Shown one piece after another: positions 36,688 to 47,100 of a DNA stretch of 64,000 nt. The notes beneath the pieces are model-generated. The model had not been told where the DNA came from and did no database searches. It was given only the letters and a program-made list of their open reading frames with translations. Positions within the stretch are counted from its first letter, which is position 1. Every line of letters begins with the position of its first letter. Origin of the DNA: CAZCEC01 sp964497615 (GTDB lineage: Bacteria; Chloroflexota; Anaerolineae; Anaerolineales; UBA6663); NCBI GenBank assembly GCA_964497615.1, contig CAZCEC010000025.1, forward strand, positions 1 to 64,000, written 5' to 3'. The position numbers and the translations under genes are program-made.

Positions 36688-36804
36688 GGGAGAGGATCGG
36701 GGCCGCCGGGAATCTCATACGGCACGGACGGGCCGCACTCCGCTACGGTACGCGCAATGCCAGCCGGCGCATTCACCGCCAACAATGCTGCTGTGAGCGC
36801 GCTG

Positions 36805-37491
36805 TCACGCATTTAGGGTGTTGGCCGACGAGGACTCAAATACAGCGGCCCGCGCGGCCAGGTGCTCAAGCAGGGTCGCGAAATCGGCCGGGTCCAGCTC
36901 CGCGCCTGAGGCCCAGCGCGCCTCCTCCGCCGCCAGGTACACCGCCTCGCGCCCGCCCAGCCCCGGCCGGCCCGTGTCCGACGGGCGGCGCAGTTCGTAA
37001 AAGTTCATCCGGGCCGCCAGCGCATCAGCCTCCGCCGGGGCCAGGAAGGCATACACGCTCACCTCCGCCTCGCCTTGCACCAGACGCAGCGCAAGCAAAT
37101 GATGGCCGCCTGGCACGCGCCCGCCGCGCCGCCGCTTGACCACAAACCGCCAGCGCCAATAATTCAGCGGTTGGTCGAGTTTGAATTCAGTGGTCGAGGC
37201 GCGGTCCCGCCAGCTGACCCCCCCCGGCTCCAGCCGCACGGCCTTGCCGCTCGGCCAGCGCTTGACGAGTTGGCGTTCGCCCAGGTACGCCAGCGGTTGG
37301 GCCGCCACCACTGCCAGCACGATCAGCAATAGCGTGCCCAGCCCGGCGACCTCGTCCAGGATCAGGCCCGCCAGCCAGCGCAGCACCACATAGGCCGCCA
37401 CGATGGCGACCAACCAGATGATGAGAGCCGCAACCCGCACCCCGCCGTGATAGCGGTCGGCGGGCAAGTCGCGCGCGGCGGTGTCCATCAT
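36805..37491 (-). CDS. Two-helix membrane protein with PH-like soluble domain, unknown
   Basis: A 228-aa protein with two adjacent membrane helices (about residues 20-42 and 46-70) and a soluble domain of about 110 residues with alternating hydrophobic strands (VRLEPGGVSWRD, HLLALRLVQGEAEVSVYAF), reminiscent of bacterial PH-like domains. Its start overlaps the end of the upstream GH57 gene by 4 nt, so it is expressed with the alpha-glucan genes. No function assigned. Confidence 0.65.
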   Translation of the reverse strand: MMDTAARDLPADRYHGGVRVAALIIWLVAIVAAYVVLRWLAGLILDEVAGLGTLLLIVLAVVAAQPLAYLGERQLVKRWPSGKAVRLEPGGVSWRDRASTTEFKLDQPLNYWRWRFVVKRRRGGRVPGGHHLLALRLVQGEAEVSVYAFLAPAEADALAARMNFYELRRPSDTGRPGLGGREAVYLAAEEARWASGAELDPADFATLLEHLAARAAVFESSSANTLNA

Positions 37492-38873
37492 GGCGCCCAG
37501 GCCTGCACCTCCGTCAGGATTTGCGCCCCGGTCAGCCCGCTCTTGTTTGACACCGCCGGCTTGAGGTCCTGCCGGAACCCTTCCAGGAATTCCTGGCCCG
37601 TCGCCTGTGTGGTCAGCAGGATGGCCCGCAGCGCATTGGCGATGCCATACCGCGGCTCAGGCCGGTCCAGGTCCTCAAAATAGAAAGTGCAGCTTACGTA
37701 CATGCGCTGTCGATGGAACTGCGCCAGCAGCAGCTTCAGCAGCCCCTGCGCCTGCTCCGCCGCAAGCCCCGCCAGGCCCGCGTCGCGCAGGTATTCGCTC
37801 TCGGTAATCTGTCCCAGCTTCACCCGGAAATAATCTTCGCGCAGTTGCCAGGGATTGTCGGCAATTGGGCGGGTGAACTCGATAAAGGCCTCATCCAGAT
37901 TCGCGGCCAGATTGTCAAACGCCCGCCGCAGGGCCGGCTTCCAGCGCGCGTCGCCGCTGGTGCAGTCGCAGCCGCTGGACCAGCGGTTGAGGCCATGCCA
38001 GCAGCTCCAGGCGGTGTGCTCCTTGACTTCCAGTTCGACTTCCGGTGCATGGTCGCGCAGGTCCCGGCCCAGCGTCGTCACCTCGAAGCCCGCCGCCGTG
38101 GCCTCATACGCCAGCAGCCAATGGAGAAAGTGCTCCTCGCCCCGGTGGTGGTGCCCAAACGTCTCCCCGTCGGTGGCCAGCAGCAGGAACCGCGGAAACG
38201 ACTTGCGCAGCGGCGCCAGCACGTTGCGCGCCCAGCGCCCCGCCCCGCCCTGCGTGGCAATGTTGAAGGCCAATTGGTTCGAGTGCCAGTCGTCGCGCGC
38301 GTAGACCGCCATGCGGTCACCGGAGGGCAGCTTCACCCAATAGGGACCAGCGCCCTGGTTGGCGTCCTTCAATTGCCCTTGCGACAGGATGGTGTACTTG
38401 ACCCCGGCGTCGTGCAGCACTTGCAGGGTCTCCAGGTCCACCGCCAGTTCGGGCAGCCACAGGCCTTCGGCCTTGTGCCCAAAGCGGTGCTCGAACGACA
38501 TCAGCCCCCAGCGCACCTGCACTTCCTTGTCCCGCCGCCGGCACAGCGGCAGAATCGTATGGTGCGCGGGCTGGGCCAGCGCGTTGCCCACGCCGTGCTG
38601 TTGGAGGTGGTTTCGGTCAGCCTCGATGATCTGTGTGTAGGTGTCGGGCGCGTGTATCGCCAGCCAGCGCGCCAGCGTCGCGCCCAGGTTGAACGACATC
38701 AGCCCAAAGTTGCCCAGGGCCGCGTTGGGCGCGTAGCATTCCGCCGTGATCTTCTCATTGAAGTTGCGGTATGGCTCGGCCCCCTCCTCCACGGGAATCT
38801 CCTCGTCATCAAACGGGTTGCCGCGTGGAGGCTGGTAGAAGTGGCCGTGGAAGCACAACGCGTGTTCGGTCAT
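37488..38873 (-). CDS. GH57 family glycoside hydrolase (DUF3536-type)
   Basis: A 461-aa cytoplasmic GH57 protein. Conserved regions are HGHFYQPPR near the N-terminus, GLWLPELAVD (candidate nucleophile Glu) and TDGETFGHHH (candidate acid/base Asp). No signal peptide. GH57 enzymes include alpha-amylases, 4-alpha-glucanotransferases and branching enzymes; position beside MalQ and GlgC makes an alpha-1,4-glucan substrate likely. The exact reaction cannot be read from the sequence. Confidence 0.85.
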   Translation of the reverse strand: MTEHALCFHGHFYQPPRGNPFDDEEIPVEEGAEPYRNFNEKITAECYAPNAALGNFGLMSFNLGATLARWLAIHAPDTYTQIIEADRNHLQQHGVGNALAQPAHHTILPLCRRRDKEVQVRWGLMSFEHRFGHKAEGLWLPELAVDLETLQVLHDAGVKYTILSQGQLKDANQGAGPYWVKLPSGDRMAVYARDDWHSNQLAFNIATQGGAGRWARNVLAPLRKSFPRFLLLATDGETFGHHHRGEEHFLHWLLAYEATAAGFEVTTLGRDLRDHAPEVELEVKEHTAWSCWHGLNRWSSGCDCTSGDARWKPALRRAFDNLAANLDEAFIEFTRPIADNPWQLREDYFRVKLGQITESEYLRDAGLAGLAAEQAQGLLKLLLAQFHRQRMYVSCTFYFEDLDRPEPRYGIANALRAILLTTQATGQEFLEGFRQDLKPAVSNKSGLTGAQILTEVQAWAP

Positions 38874-38883
38874 GCCTGACTCG

Positions 38884-40410
38884 CTAGCGGGCGTACAGGC
38901 CCGTCATGTCCGCCAGCCGCCCCGCCACCGCTGGGGTCAGTTGGCCGGGTTGCAGCCGCCAGCCCCAGTTCCCGCCGGTGGTGCCCGGCAGGTTCATGCG
39001 CGCCTCTGTCCCCAGGCTCAGCAAATCCTGCACCGGCGCCACCGCCAGGTCCGCCACCGATGCCCACGCCAGCCGCAGCATGTCCCAGGCGATGTCGCGT
39101 CCATCACGCGCCAGATAGCGCCGCACCAGGTCGCGTTCGCCCGCCGAGGCCGCCGTGTACCAGCCGACGGTCGTGTCGTTGTCGTGCGTGCCCGTGTACA
39201 CCACACAGTTCTTGTCGTAGGTGTGCGGCAGGAAGCGGTCTTCCGTCGCGCCGCCAAACGCGAACTGGAGGATCTTCATGCCCGGCAGCCCATAGTCGTC
39301 GCGCAGGGCCTCCACGTCCGGCGTGATCACGCCCAGGTCCTCCGCGATGATGGGCAAGCCGCCCAGTGCCGTTTGCATGGCCGTCAAGAAATCGTGGCCT
39401 GGCCCCGGCACCCACTCGCCGATCTCTGCTGTGGGCATCCCCGCCGGAATGCGCCAGTAAGCCGCGAACCCGCGGAAGTGGTCGAGACGTACCAGGTCCA
39501 CTTGGGCCAACGCCGCGCGGAAGCGGTCGGCCCACCAGGCATAGCCCGTGGCCTTTAGCGCTTCCCAGTCATAGAGCGGGTTGCCCCACAACTGCCCGGT
39601 GGCGCTGAAGTAGTCTGGCGGCACGCCCGCCACCGCCACCATCTGCCGGTCGTCGTCCAGCAGAAACAAATCCGGGTTGGCCCACACATCCGACGAGTCG
39701 CTCGACACAAAGATAGGAATATCGCCGATCAGCCGCACGCCCTGCCCATTGGCATACGCCTTGAGCGCCCGCCATGCACGGAAGAACAGAAACTGCCGAA
39801 ACTCGTGATGGGCAGCCCGGTCGGCATGGGTGGCGCGGGCCTCGACCATGGCCGCCGGTTCGCGCTGGCGCAGCGGCGCTTCCCAGGTAAGCCAGCTTGC
39901 CAGGTCATGGTCGTCCTTGAGCGCCATGAACAGCCCAAAGTCCAGCAGCCAGGCGGCCTCCTGCGCGCGAAAGTCGTCGAATTCCCCGCGCAGCGCCGGG
40001 GCCGCCCCCGCCTTGAAGTTCTCCCACGCCTTTGCCAGCAGCGCCACCTTGTAGCCGATTACCGGGCCAAAATCCACCTGGGCGATCGGGAAATCCGGCG
40101 CGCCCAGGTCGGCTGGCTGGAGCAGCCCATCCTTCACCAGATCGTCCGGGCTGATCAGATACGGATTGCCCGCGAAGGCCGAGAAACACTGGTACGGCGA
40201 GTCGGCATAACCCGTCGGGCCCAGGGGCAGCATCTGCCACCACTTCTGCCCCGCCTTCACCAGCGTATCCACCCACGCATACGCCGCCGGCCCCAGGTCG
40301 CCAATGCCATACGGTCCCGGCAGCGAAGTGGGATGCAGCAGCAGCCCCGACGCGCGCTTGGACGGAGGCGCGGCGCCGGCCTCACTGGCCGATGTTGTTG
40401 AGGCTGTCAT
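38884..40410 (-). CDS. malQ: 4-alpha-glucanotransferase (amylomaltase, GH77)
   Basis: A 508-aa amylomaltase, which disproportionates maltodextrins by transferring alpha-1,4-glucan segments in the cytoplasm. N-terminal SGLLLHPTSLPGPYGIGDLG is a hallmark; active-site segments are VRLDHFRGF (nucleophile Asp), IIAEDLGVITPDV (acid/base Glu) and YTGTHDNDTTVGW. Length is normal. Overlaps glgC by 4 nt. Confidence 0.96.
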   Translation of the reverse strand: MTASTTSASEAGAAPPSKRASGLLLHPTSLPGPYGIGDLGPAAYAWVDTLVKAGQKWWQMLPLGPTGYADSPYQCFSAFAGNPYLISPDDLVKDGLLQPADLGAPDFPIAQVDFGPVIGYKVALLAKAWENFKAGAAPALRGEFDDFRAQEAAWLLDFGLFMALKDDHDLASWLTWEAPLRQREPAAMVEARATHADRAAHHEFRQFLFFRAWRALKAYANGQGVRLIGDIPIFVSSDSSDVWANPDLFLLDDDRQMVAVAGVPPDYFSATGQLWGNPLYDWEALKATGYAWWADRFRAALAQVDLVRLDHFRGFAAYWRIPAGMPTAEIGEWVPGPGHDFLTAMQTALGGLPIIAEDLGVITPDVEALRDDYGLPGMKILQFAFGGATEDRFLPHTYDKNCVVYTGTHDNDTTVGWYTAASAGERDLVRRYLARDGRDIAWDMLRLAWASVADLAVAPVQDLLSLGTEARMNLPGTTGGNWGWRLQPGQLTPAVAGRLADMTGLYAR

Positions 40411-41660
40411 AAGTCCTTTCGATCAACAAGCTGGCCGTCGGTAATGCCCGGCTTCGGAAACAGATTCGCCGAAATGTCGGGCCCCACCTGCGACGCGCGC
40501 CCCACCGTCGCACCATTGGGGATCTGGGTGTTCTTGCCCACCGCCGACACGCCCACCCCGGCCGCCTGCGGGTCAATCCGGCCCACCCGTGCCCGGTGGC
40601 CGACGGTCACCAACTTATCAATCACCGCCCGTTCCACCCGTGCGCTGGCCTCAATCGAGCTGTCAGTAAACACGATCGATTCGTGCACCACCGCCTCGGG
40701 GCCCACGTACACCCCCGGCGACAACACACTGCGCTCCACCCGCGCGCCCGGCGCGATTACGCAGCCATCACAGATCAGGCTGTCGCGCACCACCGCGCCC
40801 TGCTGAATCAGCACCGGCGGGCGCTCCTCCGACTTCGTGTGAATGATCCAGGACCGGTCCGCCAGGTCGAACAGCGGCGGGAAGTGCAGCAGGTCCATAT
40901 GCGCCAGCCAATACGAGTCCAGGGTTCCCACGTCCACCCAGTAGCCGCCAAACGGATAGGCGAAGACCCGCATCCCGGCTTGCAGCATGCGCGGGATGAT
41001 GTCCTTGCCAAAGTCGTGGTGCGAGTCGCTCCGGGCGGCGTCCTCCAGCAGCATCCGGTCCAGCACATTCAGATTGAAGACGTAAATGCCCATCGAGGCC
41101 AGGGTGTCCGGCGGCTCCTTGGGCTTTTCCACAAATTTAGTTACGCGGTAACTGTCATCAATCGCCAGGATGCCCATTCGGCGTGCCTCGTCAAGCGGCA
41201 CCCGTATGGTACCTATGGTCAGGTCGGCTTGGTGATCCAGGTGAAAGGTGATCAGGGCATCATAGTTCATCTGGTAGATGTGATCACCGCCCAGGACCAG
41301 GGCCAGGTCCGGGTTGCCGCGCTTGAGGAAGGTGAAGTTCTGCTGTAAGGCATCGGCCGTCCCGGCATACCAATCTGTGTCGGCCCGGCCCTTGTACGGC
41401 TGATAGACTTGCAGCCCGCCCGTGAAGCCGCGGTCCAGGTCCCAGGGCCGACCCGCGCCAATGTGCTCATTCAGCGAGTGCGGCCGATACTGGGTCAGCA
41501 GCATCACGTCGAGCAGCCCCGAGTTCACGCAATTCGACAGCACGAAGTCGATCATGCGGTACTTGCCGGCGAACGGGACGGCGGGCTTGGCGCGCTTGAC
41601 GGTGAGCACGCCCAGCCGGGACCCTTCGCCGCCTGCCAGGATTACGGCTTTGGTCTTCAT
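40407..41660 (-). CDS. glgC: Glucose-1-phosphate adenylyltransferase
   Basis: A 417-aa ADP-glucose pyrophosphorylase, the committed step of glycogen synthesis. It has the nucleotide-binding motif AGGEGSRLGVLTVKRAKPAVPF, the GTADALQQN segment, GGDHIYQMNY and a C-terminal left-handed beta-helix with hexapeptide repeats. The start at 41660 has a GGAAGA site 4 nt upstream. The ATG overlaps (ATGA) the stop of a decayed glycogen synthase tail, so the old glgA-glgC coupling is still visible. It is expected to be regulated allosterically, with the N-terminal arginine-rich site of the family partly conserved. Confidence 0.95.
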   Translation of the reverse strand: MKTKAVILAGGEGSRLGVLTVKRAKPAVPFAGKYRMIDFVLSNCVNSGLLDVMLLTQYRPHSLNEHIGAGRPWDLDRGFTGGLQVYQPYKGRADTDWYAGTADALQQNFTFLKRGNPDLALVLGGDHIYQMNYDALITFHLDHQADLTIGTIRVPLDEARRMGILAIDDSYRVTKFVEKPKEPPDTLASMGIYVFNLNVLDRMLLEDAARSDSHHDFGKDIIPRMLQAGMRVFAYPFGGYWVDVGTLDSYWLAHMDLLHFPPLFDLADRSWIIHTKSEERPPVLIQQGAVVRDSLICDGCVIAPGARVERSVLSPGVYVGPEAVVHESIVFTDSSIEASARVERAVIDKLVTVGHRARVGRIDPQAAGVGVSAVGKNTQIPNGATVGRASQVGPDISANLFPKPGITDGQLVDRKDL

Positions 41661-41833
41661 TGATCTTCCCGATCCGCGAGAGCCCGTTGATAAAGGGCCA
41701 GGTAGGCGCGAGCGGCGTGCGCCCGCCCCCAGCCCAGCGCTTGCCGCATACCGCGCCGCTGCCATGTCCGCCAGCGCGCCGGCTGCCCATAGCGCTTCAG
41801 CCCGCGCCGCGCGGCGGCCAATATTGGGGCCGC
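41657..41833 (-). pseudogene. glgA: Remnant of the 3' end of glycogen synthase
   Basis: An open stretch of about 59 codons ends in a TGA that overlaps the glgC start. Its translation matches the end of bacterial glycogen synthases: GLKRYGQPARW, then QRRGMRQALGW, then ARAYLALYQRAL, where intact enzymes have a gM-x-dfSW-x-A-x-Y-x-LY pattern. The rest of the roughly 470-residue enzyme is absent; the stop of an unrelated GH57 gene lies at 41851. No start codon or ribosome-binding site is visible. Best read as a deletion remnant of a former glgA-glgC operon. Confidence 0.72.
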
Positions 41834-41850
41834 ATTATACCCCGCCGCTG

Positions 41851-43953
41851 CTACTCGGGCACGGCATCCGATTGGCTGGCTTCAGTCTCGATCTCGGCGG
41901 GGCCAGGGGTCAGCGCCCGCAAGGCCAGTTCCAGTTCCACTTGCGTGCGCGGAGCCAGGTCCAGCTTGTAGGTCAACTCGACGTTCAGCGCCAGCAAATT
42001 GGGGCTCATCTCAGCCGGCGCGGAGGGCTGAAGCTGGAGCACCAGCGTCGTGCCCGTCACGTCGTTGCGCACCGCCGGACCATGACCTGGCCGCCGAAAA
42101 TAGCGGTAAGCAGACCGGCCCACTGGCAGCGCCTGGGCATAGTCCGGCGACAGCTCGTGCCCGGACTTCAGCACCACCTTGTGCTCCACTTCATCGCGGT
42201 TGTCAATCGAATAGCGCACCCGCAGCCCGCCCGGCTCCTGCCAGACGCGCTTCTCCACCAGCACATCCGGCGCGGGGAAGCGCAGATAGATGATAGCGCC
42301 GTCGGCGAACCGGAAATCAAGCAAGTTGTCCACGGGCGTTTCCGGGCCGGCATCCACGCGGATGACATCCGTCAGCGCGCCGGTTTGCGCCAGCAATGGC
42401 GTGGGGCGCGTCTGCCCCTCGGCCGGCAAGACATACACCGGCAGTTCCGCCGGTTCGCCTTCAAACACCCACCGCGGCAGGTGGCGGCCCATGCGCGTGG
42501 GCGCCGCTTCCTTTTGCTTGAGGTCCTGCCAGGGCTTGGCGTTTGGCGCAAAGGTGTCGGGCAGCCAGCGGCGCACGCGCACCTTCACCTGCGGCGCTTT
42601 GCTGGCATCGATGTCAAACTTGGCCGGCGGCACGGCCAGTTGATTGCCCACCCACTCCCGGCCCGTCTCCAAGTTGAACCAATACAGCAGCCGCCCGCCA
42701 TGCGAGGTAAAGACCGCCAGCTCTTTGCCGTTGCAGAAGAGCTGCTCATCCGAGCCGTCGCCGTTGACATCCTCGATCCATACACCCACGCGCGGCGCAT
42801 CGGCCAGTTCCGCCGCCCGCGCCAAGGTGAAGGCCGAGCGCGCGTTCTCCCACCCCCAATAGCCGCGCCCGCCGATGCCGATGCAGCCAAACTCGTACTG
42901 GTGATGGCAAAACGCCTCCACCGCCTGCCGAAAGAAGGTGTCGCCTGGGCCGCCCGCCGCGCGCGTCCCCGCCGTTTCCGCCCGTGCCTCCGCCAGGGCC
43001 TGTAAGCGCTGGCGCACCACGTCATACAGGTTGCGGAACATCACCAGCTTGGGCGAGCGCGCCAGAAAGTCGAACCAGTCTGTGTAGCCGTCTTCGTGAT
43101 ACGGCGCGTCCGGCCGCACCAGCGCCGAATCCATCCAGCGCGCAGCGGCATCCGGCAGGGGGCCCAGGCTGTGCTTGGCCCGCGCCTCCGACAGGTGGCG
43201 GGTCACATATTGATCGGAGGCCTCGATCTCGCTCAGCAGGTTGTCCAGGTTTGCCCACACCGCCTGCGGCAGGTAGCCCTTCTCCCATCCCCACAGGCCC
43301 ATGGCCTCGGCGTCCTCTGCATACGTCAGCCAGAAGTCATCCGCGCCCTCGCGTTCCTGATATCCCTGAAGATACTTGTGGAGCTGCGCCCGCCGCCCGA
43401 ACCACGCTGCGAAATTGAAGCGGTCGCGCAGCGCCACATCATCCCGCACCGCAATCAACGACTGTTCCCCCAGCGCGGTGCGCGCTGGCGCGGGGTCCGG
43501 CGCGCCGGCTGCCTCCAGAACGTGGTCCTCAATCGGCACCACCGTGTATCCGCCCGTCGCAATCACCGGCAGCAGCGACTGCCGCCAACTGCGCTCCGAT
43601 ATCCAGAAGGCTGCTGGCTTCACGCCGAACAATTCCTCCAGCACTGCGCGGTGCAGCACAATCTGCTCAGCATTGTCCCAGTCGTCCGACGCGTACGGCA
43701 CGTTTTGCGCGTAGGTGCTGCCGAGCAATTCGAACTGCCCGTCCGCGAGGCCGGCCCGCACCAGCTCAATCGTCTCCATGTCGAACCACGCCAGCGACCG
43801 CAGCAAGGTGCCCGAGAGATGTAGATTGAATTTGAGTTTTGGGCGCCCGCGCAGCACAGTCAGCAATCCGCGATAACAGGCGCGGTTGGCGATGTCGGCG
43901 TGTTCGTTCGTGTGCTGGTTGAAATGAAATACGAGGGCTATGGAAAGAGGCAT
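41851..43953 (-). CDS. GH57 family alpha-amylase/glucanotransferase-like protein
   Basis: A 700-aa protein of the GH57 superfamily. The N-terminal LVFHFNQHTNEH matches the first GH57 motif, AFWISERSW carries the likely nucleophile Glu, and LTYAEDAEAMGLW sits where the acid/base motif is expected. The C-terminal 250 residues form beta-rich domains typical of amylopullulanase or glucanotransferase relatives. No signal peptide, so probably cytoplasmic. The N-terminal motifs are divergent, so activity is likely but not certain. It follows the pullulanase gene after 175 nt. Confidence 0.83.
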   Translation of the reverse strand: MPLSIALVFHFNQHTNEHADIANRACYRGLLTVLRGRPKLKFNLHLSGTLLRSLAWFDMETIELVRAGLADGQFELLGSTYAQNVPYASDDWDNAEQIVLHRAVLEELFGVKPAAFWISERSWRQSLLPVIATGGYTVVPIEDHVLEAAGAPDPAPARTALGEQSLIAVRDDVALRDRFNFAAWFGRRAQLHKYLQGYQEREGADDFWLTYAEDAEAMGLWGWEKGYLPQAVWANLDNLLSEIEASDQYVTRHLSEARAKHSLGPLPDAAARWMDSALVRPDAPYHEDGYTDWFDFLARSPKLVMFRNLYDVVRQRLQALAEARAETAGTRAAGGPGDTFFRQAVEAFCHHQYEFGCIGIGGRGYWGWENARSAFTLARAAELADAPRVGVWIEDVNGDGSDEQLFCNGKELAVFTSHGGRLLYWFNLETGREWVGNQLAVPPAKFDIDASKAPQVKVRVRRWLPDTFAPNAKPWQDLKQKEAAPTRMGRHLPRWVFEGEPAELPVYVLPAEGQTRPTPLLAQTGALTDVIRVDAGPETPVDNLLDFRFADGAIIYLRFPAPDVLVEKRVWQEPGGLRVRYSIDNRDEVEHKVVLKSGHELSPDYAQALPVGRSAYRYFRRPGHGPAVRNDVTGTTLVLQLQPSAPAEMSPNLLALNVELTYKLDLAPRTQVELELALRALTPGPAEIETEASQSDAVPE

Positions 43954-44056
43954 GCAACGATTATAAAGGATGAGGGATGAATTATGAAGGCTGATTCATG
44001 CAGTTTCATGCCTCCGATGAACTCGTCCTTCGTCTCAGACTCGATCATTCAAGTTG

Positions 44057-44109
44057 CTCACGTCCTCTCCCTAGAGCGCTTGCACAATGCGCTGGGGAGA
44101 GGACGTGAG
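44057..44109. repeat. Perfect 15-bp inverted repeat between pullulanase and GH57 genes
   Basis: ctcacgtcctctccc (44057-44071) pairs with its exact complement at 44095-44109; the 23-nt loop contains a second small stem agcgc/gcgct. It begins 20 nt after the pullulanase stop on the minus strand. There is no T-run, so it is probably a transcript-stabilising or attenuating hairpin or a palindromic repeat, not an intrinsic terminator. Confidence 0.75.
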
Positions 44110-44128
44110 ATAGATCAAGGGTTGAAGC

Positions 44129-47100
44129 TCAGCTCGTGCGCCGCCGCCGCAGCACAAACGCGCCCAATGCCGCGCCCACAACGCCCAGCACCGCCAGCGC
44201 CGCCACCACCACGCCCACGATGATGCCGGTGCGCGGTGCGGCCGCGGGCTCGGTGGCCGCCGTCGCCGTAGCTGCTGGCGTCGGCTGCGGCGCGCTCACA
44301 GTCGCGGCCGCTGGCTCGGGCGTGGCCGTGGCTGGGGTCTCTGTGGAGAGCACCACGAAGACCGCCGCCGTGCGCCCCGGCACCGTGAAGCTGCCCTCCG
44401 CCGGGTTATAGCTCGCCTCGCGCACTGCTGCATCCGCCGACTCCTGTTGCACCGGGTGCAGGACATAGTCCGCGCCCACAAAGTCGGGGTAGCCGAAGGT
44501 ATGTATGGCATGTGTGGCGTTGAAGATCACCACGATCCGGTCATACGTGTCTGGCAGCCGGTCCGGGCCCGTGTTCTCCAGCGCCATCACGATCACGCCG
44601 GGGAATTGGTCGGGTCCCGTGTTGTAGAAGACGAGATGCCGCTCCACCTGCTCCGCGGTTTGAAGCCGGAAAAGTTGCGAGCTCTTGCGAATCCGCAGCA
44701 TCTCCAGGAAGTGATTGAACGCCGCCCCGATGTCGTCCGGCGTTGCTTGCAGGGCCGGGTTGCCCAGCCGTTCCCGCATCGCGTCCCAGTTGCCGGTGTC
44801 GAAGTTCGGCAGTCCCACGCCCCAGTTGTTCGTCTGCATCGTCCAGTCCAGCCGGTTGAACCAGTCGCCGGAGTTGTACGAGTTGCCGTCCAGCGACTTC
44901 GACCGCAGCAGGTCGTCGCCGGCATGGAAGAACGGCACGCCCTGCGCCATCAGCACCAGGGCGACTCCCAGATTGTTCATCCGCACCCGCTCGCGCATCG
45001 GCAGGTCCAGCGGCGCTTTCCACTGGATCGCGTCAAACAGCGTTTCGTTGTCGTGCGCGGAGATGTAGTTGATGTTCTCCTGCGGGTCAAGCGTGTAGCC
45101 GCCAGGCCCGCCGTTGTAATCCACCCGGCTCCCCGGCACCGTGCGCCCCGCCGCGTTCAGGTGCTGGTAGTCCGCCAGGTTGCCGGCCAGCCCCAGCCGG
45201 ATCAGGTCGGCATACCGCAGCAGTTGCAGCCGCTGCACGTCCGCGTCGCCCTGGTCAAAGTCATTCGGCGCTGTGAATAGTCCGGTGATGAACCCCTGCT
45301 GCGGCTTGGGGCCAAACGGCCCGCCGCCCCGCACGGCGTCGCGGATGCGGTCGTTGAACACTCCGATCCCTGCCCCGCCGATGTTGAGCTGCACCGCGTT
45401 CTTGCCGCGCGCGTTGTCAGCCACCTCGCCGAAATTCCACCCCTCGCCGTACACATAGATGCCCGGCCCATCCACGCCATTCGCGTCGAGCGTCAACCCG
45501 TCCAGCGCCGCGCGCACGTTCACCATGTTGCTCAGCATGTGATGGCCCATCAGGTCAAACCGGAACCCGTCCACCTTGTAGGCCGTCGCCCACGTGACGA
45601 GCGAGTCGATCATCAGCTTTTCCATCATCGCGTGCTCGGTGGCGGTGTTCTGGCAGCAGGTGCTCGTCTCCACCCGCCCGTCGCGGTTCAGCCGGTGGTA
45701 GTAGCCCGGCACGATCTTGTCCAGCACCGACTTGGCGCTTTGCCCGCTGGCGTTGGTATGGTTGTACACCACGTCCATCACCACCCGCAGCCCGGTCTCG
45801 TTCAGCGCCTGCACCATCTGCCGGAACTCCAGAATGCGGGCCGTGCCGTCCGGGTCGCTGGCATAGCTGCCCTCCGGCGTGGTGTAGTGATAGGGGTCAT
45901 AACCCCAGTTGAACGGGTCTCGCTCGCGGATGGCCGCCACCGCCAGTTGCTGTTGGTCGCTGTCCGGCGGCAGCGCCCGCAGCGCCGCCTCGTCCACCGC
46001 TTCCCAGTTGGCCTTGTCCTCGTCCACGCTGGCGATATCGAACACCGGCAGCAGGTGGATATGCGTCAGCCCGGCCAGCGCCAACTCCCGCAAGTGCTGC
46101 ATCCCCTCCGAGCCGGCGTGCGTAAACGCGCTATAAGTGCCGCGCACCTCCTCCGGCAGGCTCAGGTCGGAGATGCTGAAGTCGCGCACGTGCAGCTCGT
46201 AGATCACGATGTCTTCCGGTGCGGCCAACGGCGGCTTCACCGTCTCATCCCAGCCCAGCGGCTTCAGCGCCGGGTCGTCCAGGTTCACCACCTGGCTCCG
46301 CAGGCTGTTGGTCGAGAGGCTGAACGAATACGGGTCCGTCACCAGGTTCGTCACCACCTCGCCCGCGAACGGCACATACACCTGCACCTCGTATAGATAG
46401 TACCGCCCGGTCCAATCCGGCTGCCCCTCAGCCGTCCACACGCCCGTCACCCCGTCATACGTCATCGGCACGCTTTCCCCCTCCGCCGCGCTCGATGAGT
46501 CATACAGCACCACGCTCACGCCCTGCGCCGTCGGCGCCCACACCCGCAGCGTCGGCGTGTCGCCCGCGTAGCTCACCCCCAGCGGCCCACGATATGTGAA
46601 TAGGTCATCCAGCACACCGGGGATTTGCAGCCCGGTCGCATCCAGCACCCGCCCCTGTTCGCTCAGCGCCGCGATGGCAATCTGCCCCTTCAGGATGTCC
46701 GGCACTCGCGCCACGTCCGCTGCGTTGAGCTCAAACCGCGCATAGCCCAGCAAATGCGGACGCGCCACCGTGATGCGCGCCGGCAGGCCAATGTCCGACC
46801 GCGTCAGCGCAATCGAATCCCCTCCGGCCACCCCGTCCGGCGTTAGCGCCAGCCCGCCCTGCGGCGCAAAGAACAACCGGTACTCCGCGCCGTCGATGTC
46901 GTCAATCTGCCAGGCGATGGTGTCGCGCGCCACCCAATGCGCCTGATACTTGTTCAAGTCCCCCCGCGGTGCGCCCTCTGTGCTCACGCTCACCTCGCCA
47001 GTCGTTGGATTAAAACTGATATACAGCTCGCTGCCTTCTTCCACCGCAAACGGGATCGGCGCCCCGCCCGCGGCCCCCTCCGCGCCGATGGCTCCATCCG

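Noticed and set aside
41835..41840. TATAAT as the glgC promoter
   Set aside because: No -35 element lies at 16-18 bp upstream, and glgC is coupled to the upstream reading frame by ATGA, so an own promoter here is not supported.
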